From the NCBI RefSeq assembly GCF_014648095.1, contig NZ_BMQL01000019.1, positions 32,371 to 96,370 on the forward strand: 64,000 nt of DNA, written 5' to 3'. Positions 37,382-46,571 of the stretch are shown here, in pieces. This DNA is from Deinococcus ruber. GTDB taxonomy: Bacteria; Deinococcota; Deinococci; Deinococcales; Deinococcaceae. Below the pieces are notes generated by a model that saw only the letters and a program-made list of their open reading frames with translations, was not told the origin of the DNA and did no database searches. Position 1 is the stretch's first letter, and every line of letters begins with the position of its first letter. Position numbers and translations under genes: made by a program.

Positions 37382-40300
37382 ATGCCTGAGCAGATTGTTT
37401 CGTACCGACTGATCGCGTCCACCACAGGCCTGGCTGACCTACAGCTGTTCCGGCAGGAGCTGGCGGCCATCAAGGAATCCCAGGCGGGCTTCCGGGCCGA
37501 TACCGGCTTCTCGCAGGCGCAGCGCGACAACCTCAGGGCCACTCGGCAGGATTTCAGCGGTCTGGAATTTCAGATCCTGGGGCTGACCGACGCGATCAAG
37601 GTGCTCAGCACCAACCTGGACACCCTCGGCACCAAGGGTTCCGGCAGCGGCAAGAAGATCAAAGACGGCTTCACCGGCATCGACCCGACTATCGCGGACG
37701 TGGTGCGCTCGGTCCGGACGCTGCTCACCGAGTTCCAGAACGGTGGGATTCAGGCGGGCGAGTTCAACACCAAGATGGGACAGGCCAAGGCGCAGCTGCT
37801 GGCGTTGCGGGAAGAGAACTCGCTCGGCACCCGTGAACTCCAGGCGGTGTCGGCGGCGCTCAATATCGTGGCGAAGAACTATGGGCAGGCGAATACCGCT
37901 AGCAGTCCGTATCTGGCAGGCCTGAAAGCGCAGAAAGCTGCCATGCAGGACAACCGGGCAGCCGCGGTCGAGATGAACCAGCAGGTCATGCAGTCGCGCC
38001 GGGCGTGGCAGGACGAGGCCCTCAGCGACGAACAGGTCGTAGCGGTCATGAAGGTCCATGCCGAGGCTGCTCAGCGTCAGATTGCCCTGCTGACCCAGCA
38101 GCGCGAAGCGATTGTGGCTCTAGGCGTGCCCACCCGCGAAGAAGCGGCCATGATGCAGCAGCTGACTCTGGAAATCGACCGGTATTCATTGGCCTCCCAG
38201 CGGGCGAATGCCACCATGAACAGCGCCCAGGGACGCATTACCAAGGGCAGCCTTGCGGCAGGCGTGCGCGACGGCACTGGGGCGGCCAATGCAGCCGCTG
38301 TGCCCGCCGTCAATGAGCTGACCGCCGCCACTGAGCGCCTGGTCACCCAGCAAAAGGCCGGGACGATCACGGGCGAGACGCTGATTACCTCCCTGAAGGC
38401 TGAAGAAACTGCTCTCCGGGCAAGCTACAGTGCCCTGCAGGCCCAGATCGAAGCCAAGACCCGCAACAGCACCCTGACGCTGGAAGAGGCCGGGAATGTA
38501 GTGCGCCTGGTGGCCACCCAGGACACTTACACGGCAGCCCTGGCCCGTGTCCGAGCCGCGCTGACCCAGGCGGGCGGCATGAGTGCGGAAACGGCGGCGC
38601 TGAAGGCCTCGACCACCGAGACCGAACGCCTGATCAACGCCGAGAAAGCCCGGCTGCTGACCCGCCAGCAGCTGAATGCCGCGTTAACCGGCCAGGTGAC
38701 CAGCCAGAAGAGCGCCCTCCTCGCCATCGAAAGCGAGATGACGGCGCTGAAGAACCTCAGCAGTCTGGACGTGCAGCAGGTCGAGCGCCTCGCGCAGCTG
38801 ACCCGTGCCCAGAGCGAGTACACGGCGGCGCTGGCAGGCACCGTGGCGGCTCAAGAGCGCTCGGCGGCGATGTCGGCGCGAGCCGCCTTCGCGGGCGGCG
38901 CAGGCCTCCGCGCCAACGTCGGGAACCTGGGGATGGCCGCATCGTTCATCAGTCCCCAGGCAGGCATGCTCGGGATGCTCGCCACGCTGCCCCCAACCAT
39001 TGCTGGGGTGGCCGCGTTGGGTGTGGCCATCGGCGGGGTCGTCAAGCTGACCAAAGACGGCGAGGGCGAGGCCAAGGCGCTGCAGCAGGCATACCTGATC
39101 ATGACCGCCAACGGGATCCAGAACATCAAGGGCATCGACACGTCCCTGAACGACATGGTGAACCACGGCTCGGACGCCGAGAAGATGTTCAGCAAGGCCG
39201 AGCTGGCGACCGCCCTGGCGTCGCTGGCGAGGGGCGGCGTGAAGGGTGCGGACGCCATGAAGGACCTGCGGGTCTCGGTGCAGCTGGCCGCCGCTGAGCA
39301 CATCTCGCTCGACGACGCCACCAAGCGGTTGTACGGCAACCTTCAGCACTTCGGGCTGGAAGCCGATCAAGCGGCGGGCTTCGGTGACAAGCTGGCCCGC
39401 GCCAGCCACCTCAGCATGGCCTCGATGGATGAACTGTCCAAGGGTCTGAACGTCGCCGGTCAGACCTTCAAGGAATCTGGCTTCAGCATCGACGAACTGC
39501 TGGGAGCACTGGTGTCGGCGGCCCGCAAGGGCATGGATCCGGCCACGGTCGGCGCGACGGGCCTCCGCAACGCGCTGATGGCGATTCAGCACCCCAGCGA
39601 TCAGGCGAAGGCTGACTTCGCCGCGCTGGGCGTGGCTCTCCAGGACAGCAACGGGCATGCCCGGAGCGGGCACGACATCTTCACTGAGCTGCAGTCGATC
39701 CTCAGTAGCACTGGCCCGGTCTACAACAAACTGACTGGCAACCTGATCACCCACACCGACGCCGTGAAGATGATCTTCGACATCTACAAAACGCGCGGAG
39801 CCACGGCGTTCATGAGCGTGTTGGGCGACATCAAGAGCGTGGATGACGAAATCGGCAACTCCAAGGGCTTTTTGCAGGAGTACAGCAGCACCGTCGTGGG
39901 CGGCCTGCAGGGCGCTCAGCAGCGGCTCGACGCGGCGGTCAAGAACCTCAGCGGCACCTTCAATACCCTGTTCGTCCCTGCACTGACCACTGTCGTGAAG
40001 TGGGTGGCCAGCGGGGTGTCCACCCTGAACGACTTCGTAGGGCAGGTCGCACACGCTCACAGCGGGGTCGAGCAGTTTGCCATGCTGAAGATCAGCTCGG
40101 ACGACAGTCCGGTGATGGTGTTCCTGAAGGACGTGCACAACGTCGTGGAGGGCATCAGTGGGGCGCTTGATACCGTCCAGAAGAAGCTGGAGGACATCGG
40201 CAACGCCACAGGTCTGCGGAAGGTTGGAGATGCGCTGGTCACGGCCTTTCCTGCCCTGGGGGACGAAGCCCAGCGCAACCAGCTCGCACAGGACCAGGCG

Positions 40301-43300
40301 AAGCAGGAGATCGACGCCGCCACGAAGCAGCTGGTGGTGCTGAAGGCTGAACTGGCGAAGCTGGCGGCAGACCCCAAGAACAAGGTGGTGCCGGGTGCCC
40401 AGAAACCTCTGATCGACAACGTGCTGACTGCTGGCAAACCCGCTCCGGTCAGCCGGGTGCAGGAGGTCGAGCAGGCCATTAAGGCGGTCGAGGCCACGCT
40501 AGCCGCCCAGCAGGCCACCCTGAAGAAATTGCAGGATGCGTCCGGCACCGGCGGCGGTTTCGTAGCGGACGCCAGCACCCTGCCGCTTAAGACCGGCGAC
40601 CGGCTGGCCGACACCCTCGTGGACTACTGCGCCAAGTGGGTGCGGCTGTCGCTGGATCACGCGAATCCGCAGATGAAAGCGGCCATCGACAACTTGTTCC
40701 AGAGCAATCCCTTCAAGGGGCAGGATCCGTCTGCCGACAGTGCCAAGCGGAATTTCCAGAGCGCAAATTTGCTCCATCCCTACACTGGAATCAACGACCT
40801 GAAGCCAGGGGATACCGTCTTTTTTGACCATAACCATGTGGGTGTGTACCTCGGCAACGGTATGGTCCGTGGGAACAACGAAGTCACGTACAAGGCCAAC
40901 GGTGGGACGTATACAAACGGGAAAGCGGACAACAACGCCAACCCTGTGGGCGACGTGTACATCGGCAATCTGGATCATGGTCATGTCGCGGGCTTCGTGC
41001 GCTTAAGTGAGGTGGCGGACAAGTACGGCGTGGCACTGGGCCGGGACGGGCATGCGGCGCCCGCCCCTGCACCCACACCTGCAGCCAGCACCACGCCACC
41101 ACGGGAACACGATCCGAGTTGGAAAGCGCCGCCAGCCACCATCCAGACGCAATTTAAAGACCTCCAGCAGCAATATGCCGAAGGCACATTGAAGGTCGAG
41201 GCCTACCACAAGGCGCTGGAAGCCCTCATTGCCCAAGCGAAGAAGCTTGAAGCGACCCAGCAGTATGGCAGTAAGGCGTGGCACGCCACAGCTGACCTGA
41301 TCATCGCTGCCGAGGGGGCGTTGAAGCGCCACACTGCCTCGACCAGCAAGTACGGTCAGGTGTATGACCAGCTGCAGGCCCAGCTGAGCGTCGCCAAAAG
41401 CATCCGTGCCGATGGCGGTACCGCCGACACCTACCTGACAGCACTTGGGAGCGTTCATTCCGGCGCAGAAGCCGCCGCCGCGACCGAATTGGCCGCCAAC
41501 GGTCGGAGCGCAAAATACAAACGGCTCCTCGATCTGGCCACCAGCACCCAGAAGCAGATCAATGCCATCAACAAACAGGCGGCTTCGACCGACCAGAGCC
41601 AGGCGCTGGAGCAAGCTAACTTCCAGAAGACCTTGGACCGCGACCTTGCCTCCAACAAGATCAGCAGTGCCCAGGCGACCCTGGCAGCGATGCAGAAAGC
41701 CCGCGATGCCCAGCTCGCGCTCGACAAAGGCAGTGCCGCTGCCGAGTTGACCACCGAGCAGAGCCGGGGGCAGGGCATCCTCCAGGCGCAGCGGGCCGTT
41801 CTGGCCAAGCAGCGTGACCAGGCCATTCAAGGGGCCCGCGACGCGGCGGAAGCCAGCCGCCTGCAGGCCATCAAGACTTACGGCGGCGAGAAGGCGATTC
41901 CCGCCAATCGCCTGAAGGAAATCCACGACATCGCGCAGAGTGCGATTGACACAGCGTGGAGCACCTTCAACTCCGGCTCCCAGGCCGCACAATCTGAACT
42001 CGACCAGCGTCTCGCGCAGGCAGGGGACCGGTTGAAGACCCAAAACGCTGACCGGGCGGTTCAGTCAGCGAACTTCCAGAAGACCGTCACACGGCAGCTG
42101 GCGGAAGGGCAGATCAGTGCGGCTCAGGCGACCGTCAAGAGCATGGAGGCCACCCGAGACGCGGATCTCAAGAGCGCGAAGGACAACGCGGCCCAACGCG
42201 TCCTGATCGAACAGGGCCAGGGGAAGGCCATCGTTCAGGCCCATCAGGCGGTCCTCAATCAGCAGAAGCTGCTGACGATTCAAGGTGCGAAGGATACGGC
42301 CGCTACGACCTTGGCAGAGCAGGAGAAGATCTACGGGAAGGGCAAGGTGCCTAAGGACGTGCTGGACAGTATCAAGGCTGTGCAGACGACCATCATCCAG
42401 GGCGCGAGGGACACCTATGCCGGGGAACTGGCGGCAGTCAAAGCGGGTCAGCAGGAGCGCCTGACTGCTGCGTTGGAAGCTCAGAGCACCCGGAATGACC
42501 TGCTTCAGAAGAACCAACTGGCGGCAGATCAGGCGTTGGCTGAAAACCAGACGACCTTGAGCAAGACCCAGGCCCAGGCTGTTCTGGATGGCTACACCGT
42601 GGCCCTGCAGGGGGCGGGTCAGAATGCGGCGGCCATCCTGAAGGTGGAGCGGGATTCGAGCGCCAGCCGTCTGGCAGCCATGAATGCCCTGTCGGCAGCG
42701 GAGGTGCAGGCGCAAATTACGGCGCTGGAGCAGAAGCGCAATAAGGAAATGAACGCCGAAGGTGTCACGGCAGCCAAGCGCCGGGCGTTGTGGGCTTCTT
42801 ACGGCCAGCAGATCGCTGCCCTGGATGATGGACTGATCATCAAACAGCAAGCGAATGCCCAGACCGTTCGGGATGCGGTCCGCAAGGCAGCGGATGCCGC
42901 CACCAAAGGGTTGAGCGAGGTCAAACGCGGTTACCAGGATGCCGCTGATACCTTCAGCCAGAAACTGATGTCTGGGGCCGAGATCAGCGACAAAGACGTG
43001 ACCGATTACCTCCGGAGTCTGTCCGATCTGTGGGAACAGGCGGGTAAGGCAGGCGTCAAGGGGAACGCGCAGATCCAGGAACTGGCCGCGCTCGCCAAGC
43101 AACTCGCCGACCCCACCCTCATCTACGGGATCCAGCAGGCGGCGCTGGCCTATAACGACTTCTGGACGAAGCAGGATGTGCGCTACGGCAAGGGGGACGT
43201 GGCGGCAGACTCGGCCCTGCGGCAGAGTTATGGGTCCGGGCAGAACGGCCTGGAAGCGGCGATGCTCGGCAGTGGGGCCAACGTCAAGCTGCTGGGCGAT

Positions 43301-46054
43301 CCACAGGCCGCCCTGGCAGACCTCGATCAGTTCAACAAAGCTGCGGCAGACCGGATTCGCCGGGTCTATGCCGATGAGCTGAAGGAATTCCAGACGTACC
43401 ACGACGGGCTCAACGCCTCGATTCTGGAGACCACCACCGCTGCGTATGCCCGCATCAAACAGAGCATGCAGGACGAGCAGGATGTGGCCGACGATGCCAG
43501 CACCACGGTCGAGTGCCTGACCGACATGCTCGGGCGGGTGGTCGCCAACGGCCTGGACCCTCGGACCAGCGGGTACGTGCAACTGCTGGACGAGATCATC
43601 GCCAAAGGTGGGCAGGCGGGCGACGCCGCGCAGCAGGTCAAAAACAACCTCGATGCGCTGATCGATGTCACCCAGGACCTGCAGCAGGCCCCATCGATGC
43701 TCAAGGTGCTGGGGGCGGCGGACGCCTTTACCCCAGGTGCGACGGGGGACTTCTACAACGATGGGGCGCTGGGAGCACCCGACTCCGGCCCCGATCCGAG
43801 CGTCACACAGGCGCTGCAGGGGCAGCTCGACAGCCAGCGGGCGGCTGGCCTGAAGGAACTGACCGACGCGGCCCTGAAGGCGCGGGCGGCAGAGGATCAG
43901 CTCAGCGGCGACGGCAAGGATCTGGCGAACGTCCTTTCCGAGATCGACAGCCGGGCACAGGGCGCAAAGACCGCGCTCGAAGCGCTGCCTGCCACGAAAC
44001 TCCAGCTGCAACTCAACGGGCTGGAGCGTCAACATGGTGTCGGGAATATCGGCGACCTCGGGTACGCCAACCAGAAGGAACAGCTGCAACGGGATCTGGA
44101 GAACGCCCAGTACGCGGTCAGTAGTGCCCACCTCGCCGGGGCAGCGCTGGAAGCCGCGCAACTCCAGCACGAAGACCGCCTCACGCAGATCCACGCCGAC
44201 GGGGAGGCGGCGCGGAAAGCGGTCACCGATAAGGCGACCGCCGACCGGCAGGCCGTCTATCTGGCCGACAACAAAACCCAGCTGGATACCCTAGAGTTCA
44301 ACCACCAGCAGCGCACCATCGGGGACGCCACCTACTACGCTCAGAAGGCCGAGCTGGAGCGCAAGGCGGCGTACCTGACGTATTACAGCAGCAAGATGGA
44401 AGCTGCGGACTGGCGGGCCTTCCAGACGGAGTTGACACGCATCACTCGCGAGGGCATTACCGACCGGCAGGCCCTGACCGACAAGGCCACGGCGGACCGG
44501 CAGGCTGGCTACGTGGCCGACAACCAGGCGGAACTGGCCACCCTGGAATTCAACCACGGTCAGAAGAAGGTGCTAGACAGCGACTACTACGATCAGCGAG
44601 ACGCGCTCCAGCGCAAAGCAGCCTACCTGACCTACTACAACTCCAAGATGGAACTGTCCGACTGGCGGGCGTTCCAGGCGGAACTCACGCGCATCGAGCG
44701 CCAGGGCGTCACCGACCGGCAGGCGCTGGGGAGCCACACCAGCAACAAGAAGACCGATCCGCTCGATGACAGTAAGAAGAGCATCGACGCACTGAAGGAA
44801 AGCTACCGCCAGGGCACCACAGCGGCCCAGGACTTCTGGGATCAGGCTCAGAAGCTGATCGACGGTCTGGATTTGCAGGCGGCAGCGGCAGAGAAGGTCG
44901 GGAACACCCGGTTGGCCGAGGGCTACCGCCAGCAGGAAGCGGCCCTCCGCGAACTGATGGGGCCGCTCGGGCAGGCGCTCGAAGAAATTCACAAGTACAA
45001 AGTCTGGGTGGAGGAGGCGGGCGGCGCACTCGGCAGCCTCTTCCGGGCGCTGGGCGACGGCGAGCGCGACTACGACCAGTTCGGCAAGAAGCTCAACACG
45101 CCCTGGAAGGACCTGGCGGCCAATATCGACGGCGCGGTGAAGGCCTACGCGACCTTCGACAGCGTGGCCACCGACGTGGCGAAGCTGATCGCCTCGGGCG
45201 GCAGCGACATCGGCTCGTGGGTGCATCTGGCGGCCACGGTGATCAGCAGCATCGCGGACGCGCTGAGCGGGTTCCAGAAGGCCAAGGCGCAGGTCGCCCA
45301 GATGCAGGAAGACTTCCGGTCGCAGTTCACCTTCGTCAACGGCGAGGACTTCGCCAAGACCTACACCCGCAGCCGGGGTTTCTTCGCTGACCTGTTCGGC
45401 GGAGGTCCTGAAGTCGTCCAGGAAATCGACAAGGTTGGGGTGGTCTTCGCGAAGACCATGGACAGTGCGTTCGGAACCGGGATCAAGGACGGGCTGAAGA
45501 ACGCGCTGATGAAGAATGACTTCTCGGAATTCAGCAAGAGTCTGAAGGAGTCGGTCTTCGGCGGGGTGGTGGACGGCATCACCGACGCCTTCAAGAGCGA
45601 GGTGCTGAACTCGGTGATCGGCCCGGCTATCAAGGCCTGGGCCGCCGCCATGAAAACCCCCGGTACGGAAGACGACGCAGCGGCCATGCAGGGCCTGAAG
45701 GACGCGGTCGGCACGGCAGAGCAGCTCGGGCAGCAGTATTACTCGCAGGTGCAGCCGCTGATCAACGGCCTGAAGGACTCCTGGGGGCTCGACGACAACG
45801 GCCAGACCGCCAGTTCAAGCAGCAGCGGCGGAACGACCTTCGGGAGTGTGCCCAGCGCGGTGCAGGTGGCCATGCCGACGCAATGGATGGATGGGTGCTC
45901 GCTGTTGGATATTGCCAGCAAACGCATCGACGGAGCCAGTGTCCGGGATGAAGCAAGTTCCATCCGAACCGACGCTGCCATTACCCGCTTCGAGCAGGCT
46001 CTCGCTGCTGCTACCCGCTCCGGCAGCGGCTCTTCTACGCTGCCACTCAGATAA
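37382..46054 (+). CDS. Tape measure protein with internal cysteine peptidase-like domain
   Basis: Encodes 2890 residues, the largest gene here. Tape measure proteins set tail length; at roughly 1.5 angstrom per residue this predicts a tail of several hundred nanometres. Long coiled coils fill residues 1-500; a hydrophobic TMP-type segment (MLGMLATLPPTIAGVAALGV, about 520-550) is followed by the conserved TMP region. Residues about 1070-1210 form an NlpC/P60- or CHAP-like domain (Cys1083 in DYCAKWVR, His1150/1152 in FDHNHVGVYLG), probably cutting peptidoglycan during DNA entry. The middle has two copies of an about 130-residue helical repeat (NFQKTLDR..., NFQKTVTR...), and residues about 2280-2450 two copies of an about 80-residue repeat ending KAAYLTYY.SKME. 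Confidence 0.9.
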   Translation: MPEQIVSYRLIASTTGLADLQLFRQELAAIKESQAGFRADTGFSQAQRDNLRATRQDFSGLEFQILGLTDAIKVLSTNLDTLGTKGSGSGKKIKDGFTGIDPTIADVVRSVRTLLTEFQNGGIQAGEFNTKMGQAKAQLLALREENSLGTRELQAVSAALNIVAKNYGQANTASSPYLAGLKAQKAAMQDNRAAAVEMNQQVMQSRRAWQDEALSDEQVVAVMKVHAEAAQRQIALLTQQREAIVALGVPTREEAAMMQQLTLEIDRYSLASQRANATMNSAQGRITKGSLAAGVRDGTGAANAAAVPAVNELTAATERLVTQQKAGTITGETLITSLKAEETALRASYSALQAQIEAKTRNSTLTLEEAGNVVRLVATQDTYTAALARVRAALTQAGGMSAETAALKASTTETERLINAEKARLLTRQQLNAALTGQVTSQKSALLAIESEMTALKNLSSLDVQQVERLAQLTRAQSEYTAALAGTVAAQERSAAMSARAAFAGGAGLRANVGNLGMAASFISPQAGMLGMLATLPPTIAGVAALGVAIGGVVKLTKDGEGEAKALQQAYLIMTANGIQNIKGIDTSLNDMVNHGSDAEKMFSKAELATALASLARGGVKGADAMKDLRVSVQLAAAEHISLDDATKRLYGNLQHFGLEADQAAGFGDKLARASHLSMASMDELSKGLNVAGQTFKESGFSIDELLGALVSAARKGMDPATVGATGLRNALMAIQHPSDQAKADFAALGVALQDSNGHARSGHDIFTELQSILSSTGPVYNKLTGNLITHTDAVKMIFDIYKTRGATAFMSVLGDIKSVDDEIGNSKGFLQEYSSTVVGGLQGAQQRLDAAVKNLSGTFNTLFVPALTTVVKWVASGVSTLNDFVGQVAHAHSGVEQFAMLKISSDDSPVMVFLKDVHNVVEGISGALDTVQKKLEDIGNATGLRKVGDALVTAFPALGDEAQRNQLAQDQAKQEIDAATKQLVVLKAELAKLAADPKNKVVPGAQKPLIDNVLTAGKPAPVSRVQEVEQAIKAVEATLAAQQATLKKLQDASGTGGGFVADASTLPLKTGDRLADTLVDYCAKWVRLSLDHANPQMKAAIDNLFQSNPFKGQDPSADSAKRNFQSANLLHPYTGINDLKPGDTVFFDHNHVGVYLGNGMVRGNNEVTYKANGGTYTNGKADNNANPVGDVYIGNLDHGHVAGFVRLSEVADKYGVALGRDGHAAPAPAPTPAASTTPPREHDPSWKAPPATIQTQFKDLQQQYAEGTLKVEAYHKALEALIAQAKKLEATQQYGSKAWHATADLIIAAEGALKRHTASTSKYGQVYDQLQAQLSVAKSIRADGGTADTYLTALGSVHSGAEAAAATELAANGRSAKYKRLLDLATSTQKQINAINKQAASTDQSQALEQANFQKTLDRDLASNKISSAQATLAAMQKARDAQLALDKGSAAAELTTEQSRGQGILQAQRAVLAKQRDQAIQGARDAAEASRLQAIKTYGGEKAIPANRLKEIHDIAQSAIDTAWSTFNSGSQAAQSELDQRLAQAGDRLKTQNADRAVQSANFQKTVTRQLAEGQISAAQATVKSMEATRDADLKSAKDNAAQRVLIEQGQGKAIVQAHQAVLNQQKLLTIQGAKDTAATTLAEQEKIYGKGKVPKDVLDSIKAVQTTIIQGARDTYAGELAAVKAGQQERLTAALEAQSTRNDLLQKNQLAADQALAENQTTLSKTQAQAVLDGYTVALQGAGQNAAAILKVERDSSASRLAAMNALSAAEVQAQITALEQKRNKEMNAEGVTAAKRRALWASYGQQIAALDDGLIIKQQANAQTVRDAVRKAADAATKGLSEVKRGYQDAADTFSQKLMSGAEISDKDVTDYLRSLSDLWEQAGKAGVKGNAQIQELAALAKQLADPTLIYGIQQAALAYNDFWTKQDVRYGKGDVAADSALRQSYGSGQNGLEAAMLGSGANVKLLGDPQAALADLDQFNKAAADRIRRVYADELKEFQTYHDGLNASILETTTAAYARIKQSMQDEQDVADDASTTVECLTDMLGRVVANGLDPRTSGYVQLLDEIIAKGGQAGDAAQQVKNNLDALIDVTQDLQQAPSMLKVLGAADAFTPGATGDFYNDGALGAPDSGPDPSVTQALQGQLDSQRAAGLKELTDAALKARAAEDQLSGDGKDLANVLSEIDSRAQGAKTALEALPATKLQLQLNGLERQHGVGNIGDLGYANQKEQLQRDLENAQYAVSSAHLAGAALEAAQLQHEDRLTQIHADGEAARKAVTDKATADRQAVYLADNKTQLDTLEFNHQQRTIGDATYYAQKAELERKAAYLTYYSSKMEAADWRAFQTELTRITREGITDRQALTDKATADRQAGYVADNQAELATLEFNHGQKKVLDSDYYDQRDALQRKAAYLTYYNSKMELSDWRAFQAELTRIERQGVTDRQALGSHTSNKKTDPLDDSKKSIDALKESYRQGTTAAQDFWDQAQKLIDGLDLQAAAAEKVGNTRLAEGYRQQEAALRELMGPLGQALEEIHKYKVWVEEAGGALGSLFRALGDGERDYDQFGKKLNTPWKDLAANIDGAVKAYATFDSVATDVAKLIASGGSDIGSWVHLAATVISSIADALSGFQKAKAQVAQMQEDFRSQFTFVNGEDFAKTYTRSRGFFADLFGGGPEVVQEIDKVGVVFAKTMDSAFGTGIKDGLKNALMKNDFSEFSKSLKESVFGGVVDGITDAFKSEVLNSVIGPAIKAWAAAMKTPGTEDDAAAMQGLKDAVGTAEQLGQQYYSQVQPLINGLKDSWGLDDNGQTASSSSSGGTTFGSVPSAVQVAMPTQWMDGCSLLDIASKRIDGASVRDEASSIRTDAAITRFEQALAAATRSGSGSSTLPLR
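41608..42470 (+). repeat. Tandem helical repeats in the tape measure gene
   Basis: Two consecutive stretches encode similar coiled-coil units, the first opening NFQKTLDRDLASNKISSAQA (about 41620) and the second NFQKTVTRQLAEGQISAAQA (about 42070), about 450 bases apart. A third, more diverged unit seems to follow. Such repeats are a way to lengthen the tail by duplication. Confidence 0.6.
44220..44740 (+). repeat. Second tandem repeat in the tape measure gene
   Basis: Two units of about 240 bases encode TLEFNHQQR...KAAYLTYYSSKMEAADWRA (abbreviated) and TLEFNHGQK...KAAYLTYYNSKMELSDWRA, separated by ATADRQAGYV. The near identity of the KAAYLTYY core points to recent duplication. Confidence 0.65.
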
Positions 46055-46093
46055 AGGACAATTTCAATGCAAAAAACCGGCTCGCCATAAACG

Positions 46094-46510
46094 CTACAAA
46101 GGGGCGACAAAGACGTAAGGCTTCGCTCCTCGAAGAAAACGCATGTGATTCAGAAACGAGGTCAGCCCTTGGCTCATGGGCTCATAGTCAGCGATGACGC
46201 TTTCCAGAGTTTCCAAAGACACAGAAAGTACCAACTGTATTTCCTGGTTGCCCGTATCGATATTGCCAATATCTATCCTCTTGAGGGTGTCTTTCGTTGC
46301 AGCGGTCGATGAGCGCATGCGTTCGCGTCCCCTGTAATACCGGTTGACAGCGGCTTCCATACGATGAAAAACGACTTGGTATTCCGGTGGGAGTGACGCT
46401 CTTTCCTTCCACATGGGTTCGGCTTCAAACGCGACAGCGACTTGTGAGAGCGCCTCGTCAAGCATGTCAAATTCCCAGAGTCGCGCTTCCATTTGCTCAA
46501 TGGTGATCAC
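46094..46510 (-). CDS. Hypothetical accessory protein inside the tail module
   Basis: Encodes 138 residues if started at GTG 46510, where TACGCT lies exactly six bases upstream (leaderless layout); an ATG at 46582 would extend it over the start of the opposite gene. The protein is helical (WEFDMLDEALSQVAVAFEAE; MRSSTAATKDTLKRIDIGNI) with no known family. It is the only minus-strand gene between the tape measure and tail-tip genes, so it is probably a moron with its own promoter. Confidence 0.6.
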   Translation of the reverse strand: MITIEQMEARLWEFDMLDEALSQVAVAFEAEPMWKERASLPPEYQVVFHRMEAAVNRYYRGRERMRSSTAATKDTLKRIDIGNIDTGNQEIQLVLSVSLETLESVIADYEPMSQGLTSFLNHMRFLRGAKPYVFVAPL

Positions 46511-46571
46511 TGGCAAAGCGTACAGCGCGGCTCTGTCAAATTCTCTTCTGCCTTTGAGGAGGTGTTTTCCA

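Noticed and set aside
42065..44194. A 709-codon minus-strand frame inside the tape measure gene
   Set aside because: Leu/Val/Arg-rich reverse reading of a coiled-coil gene, without start signal or motif. The plus-strand gene explains the sequence.
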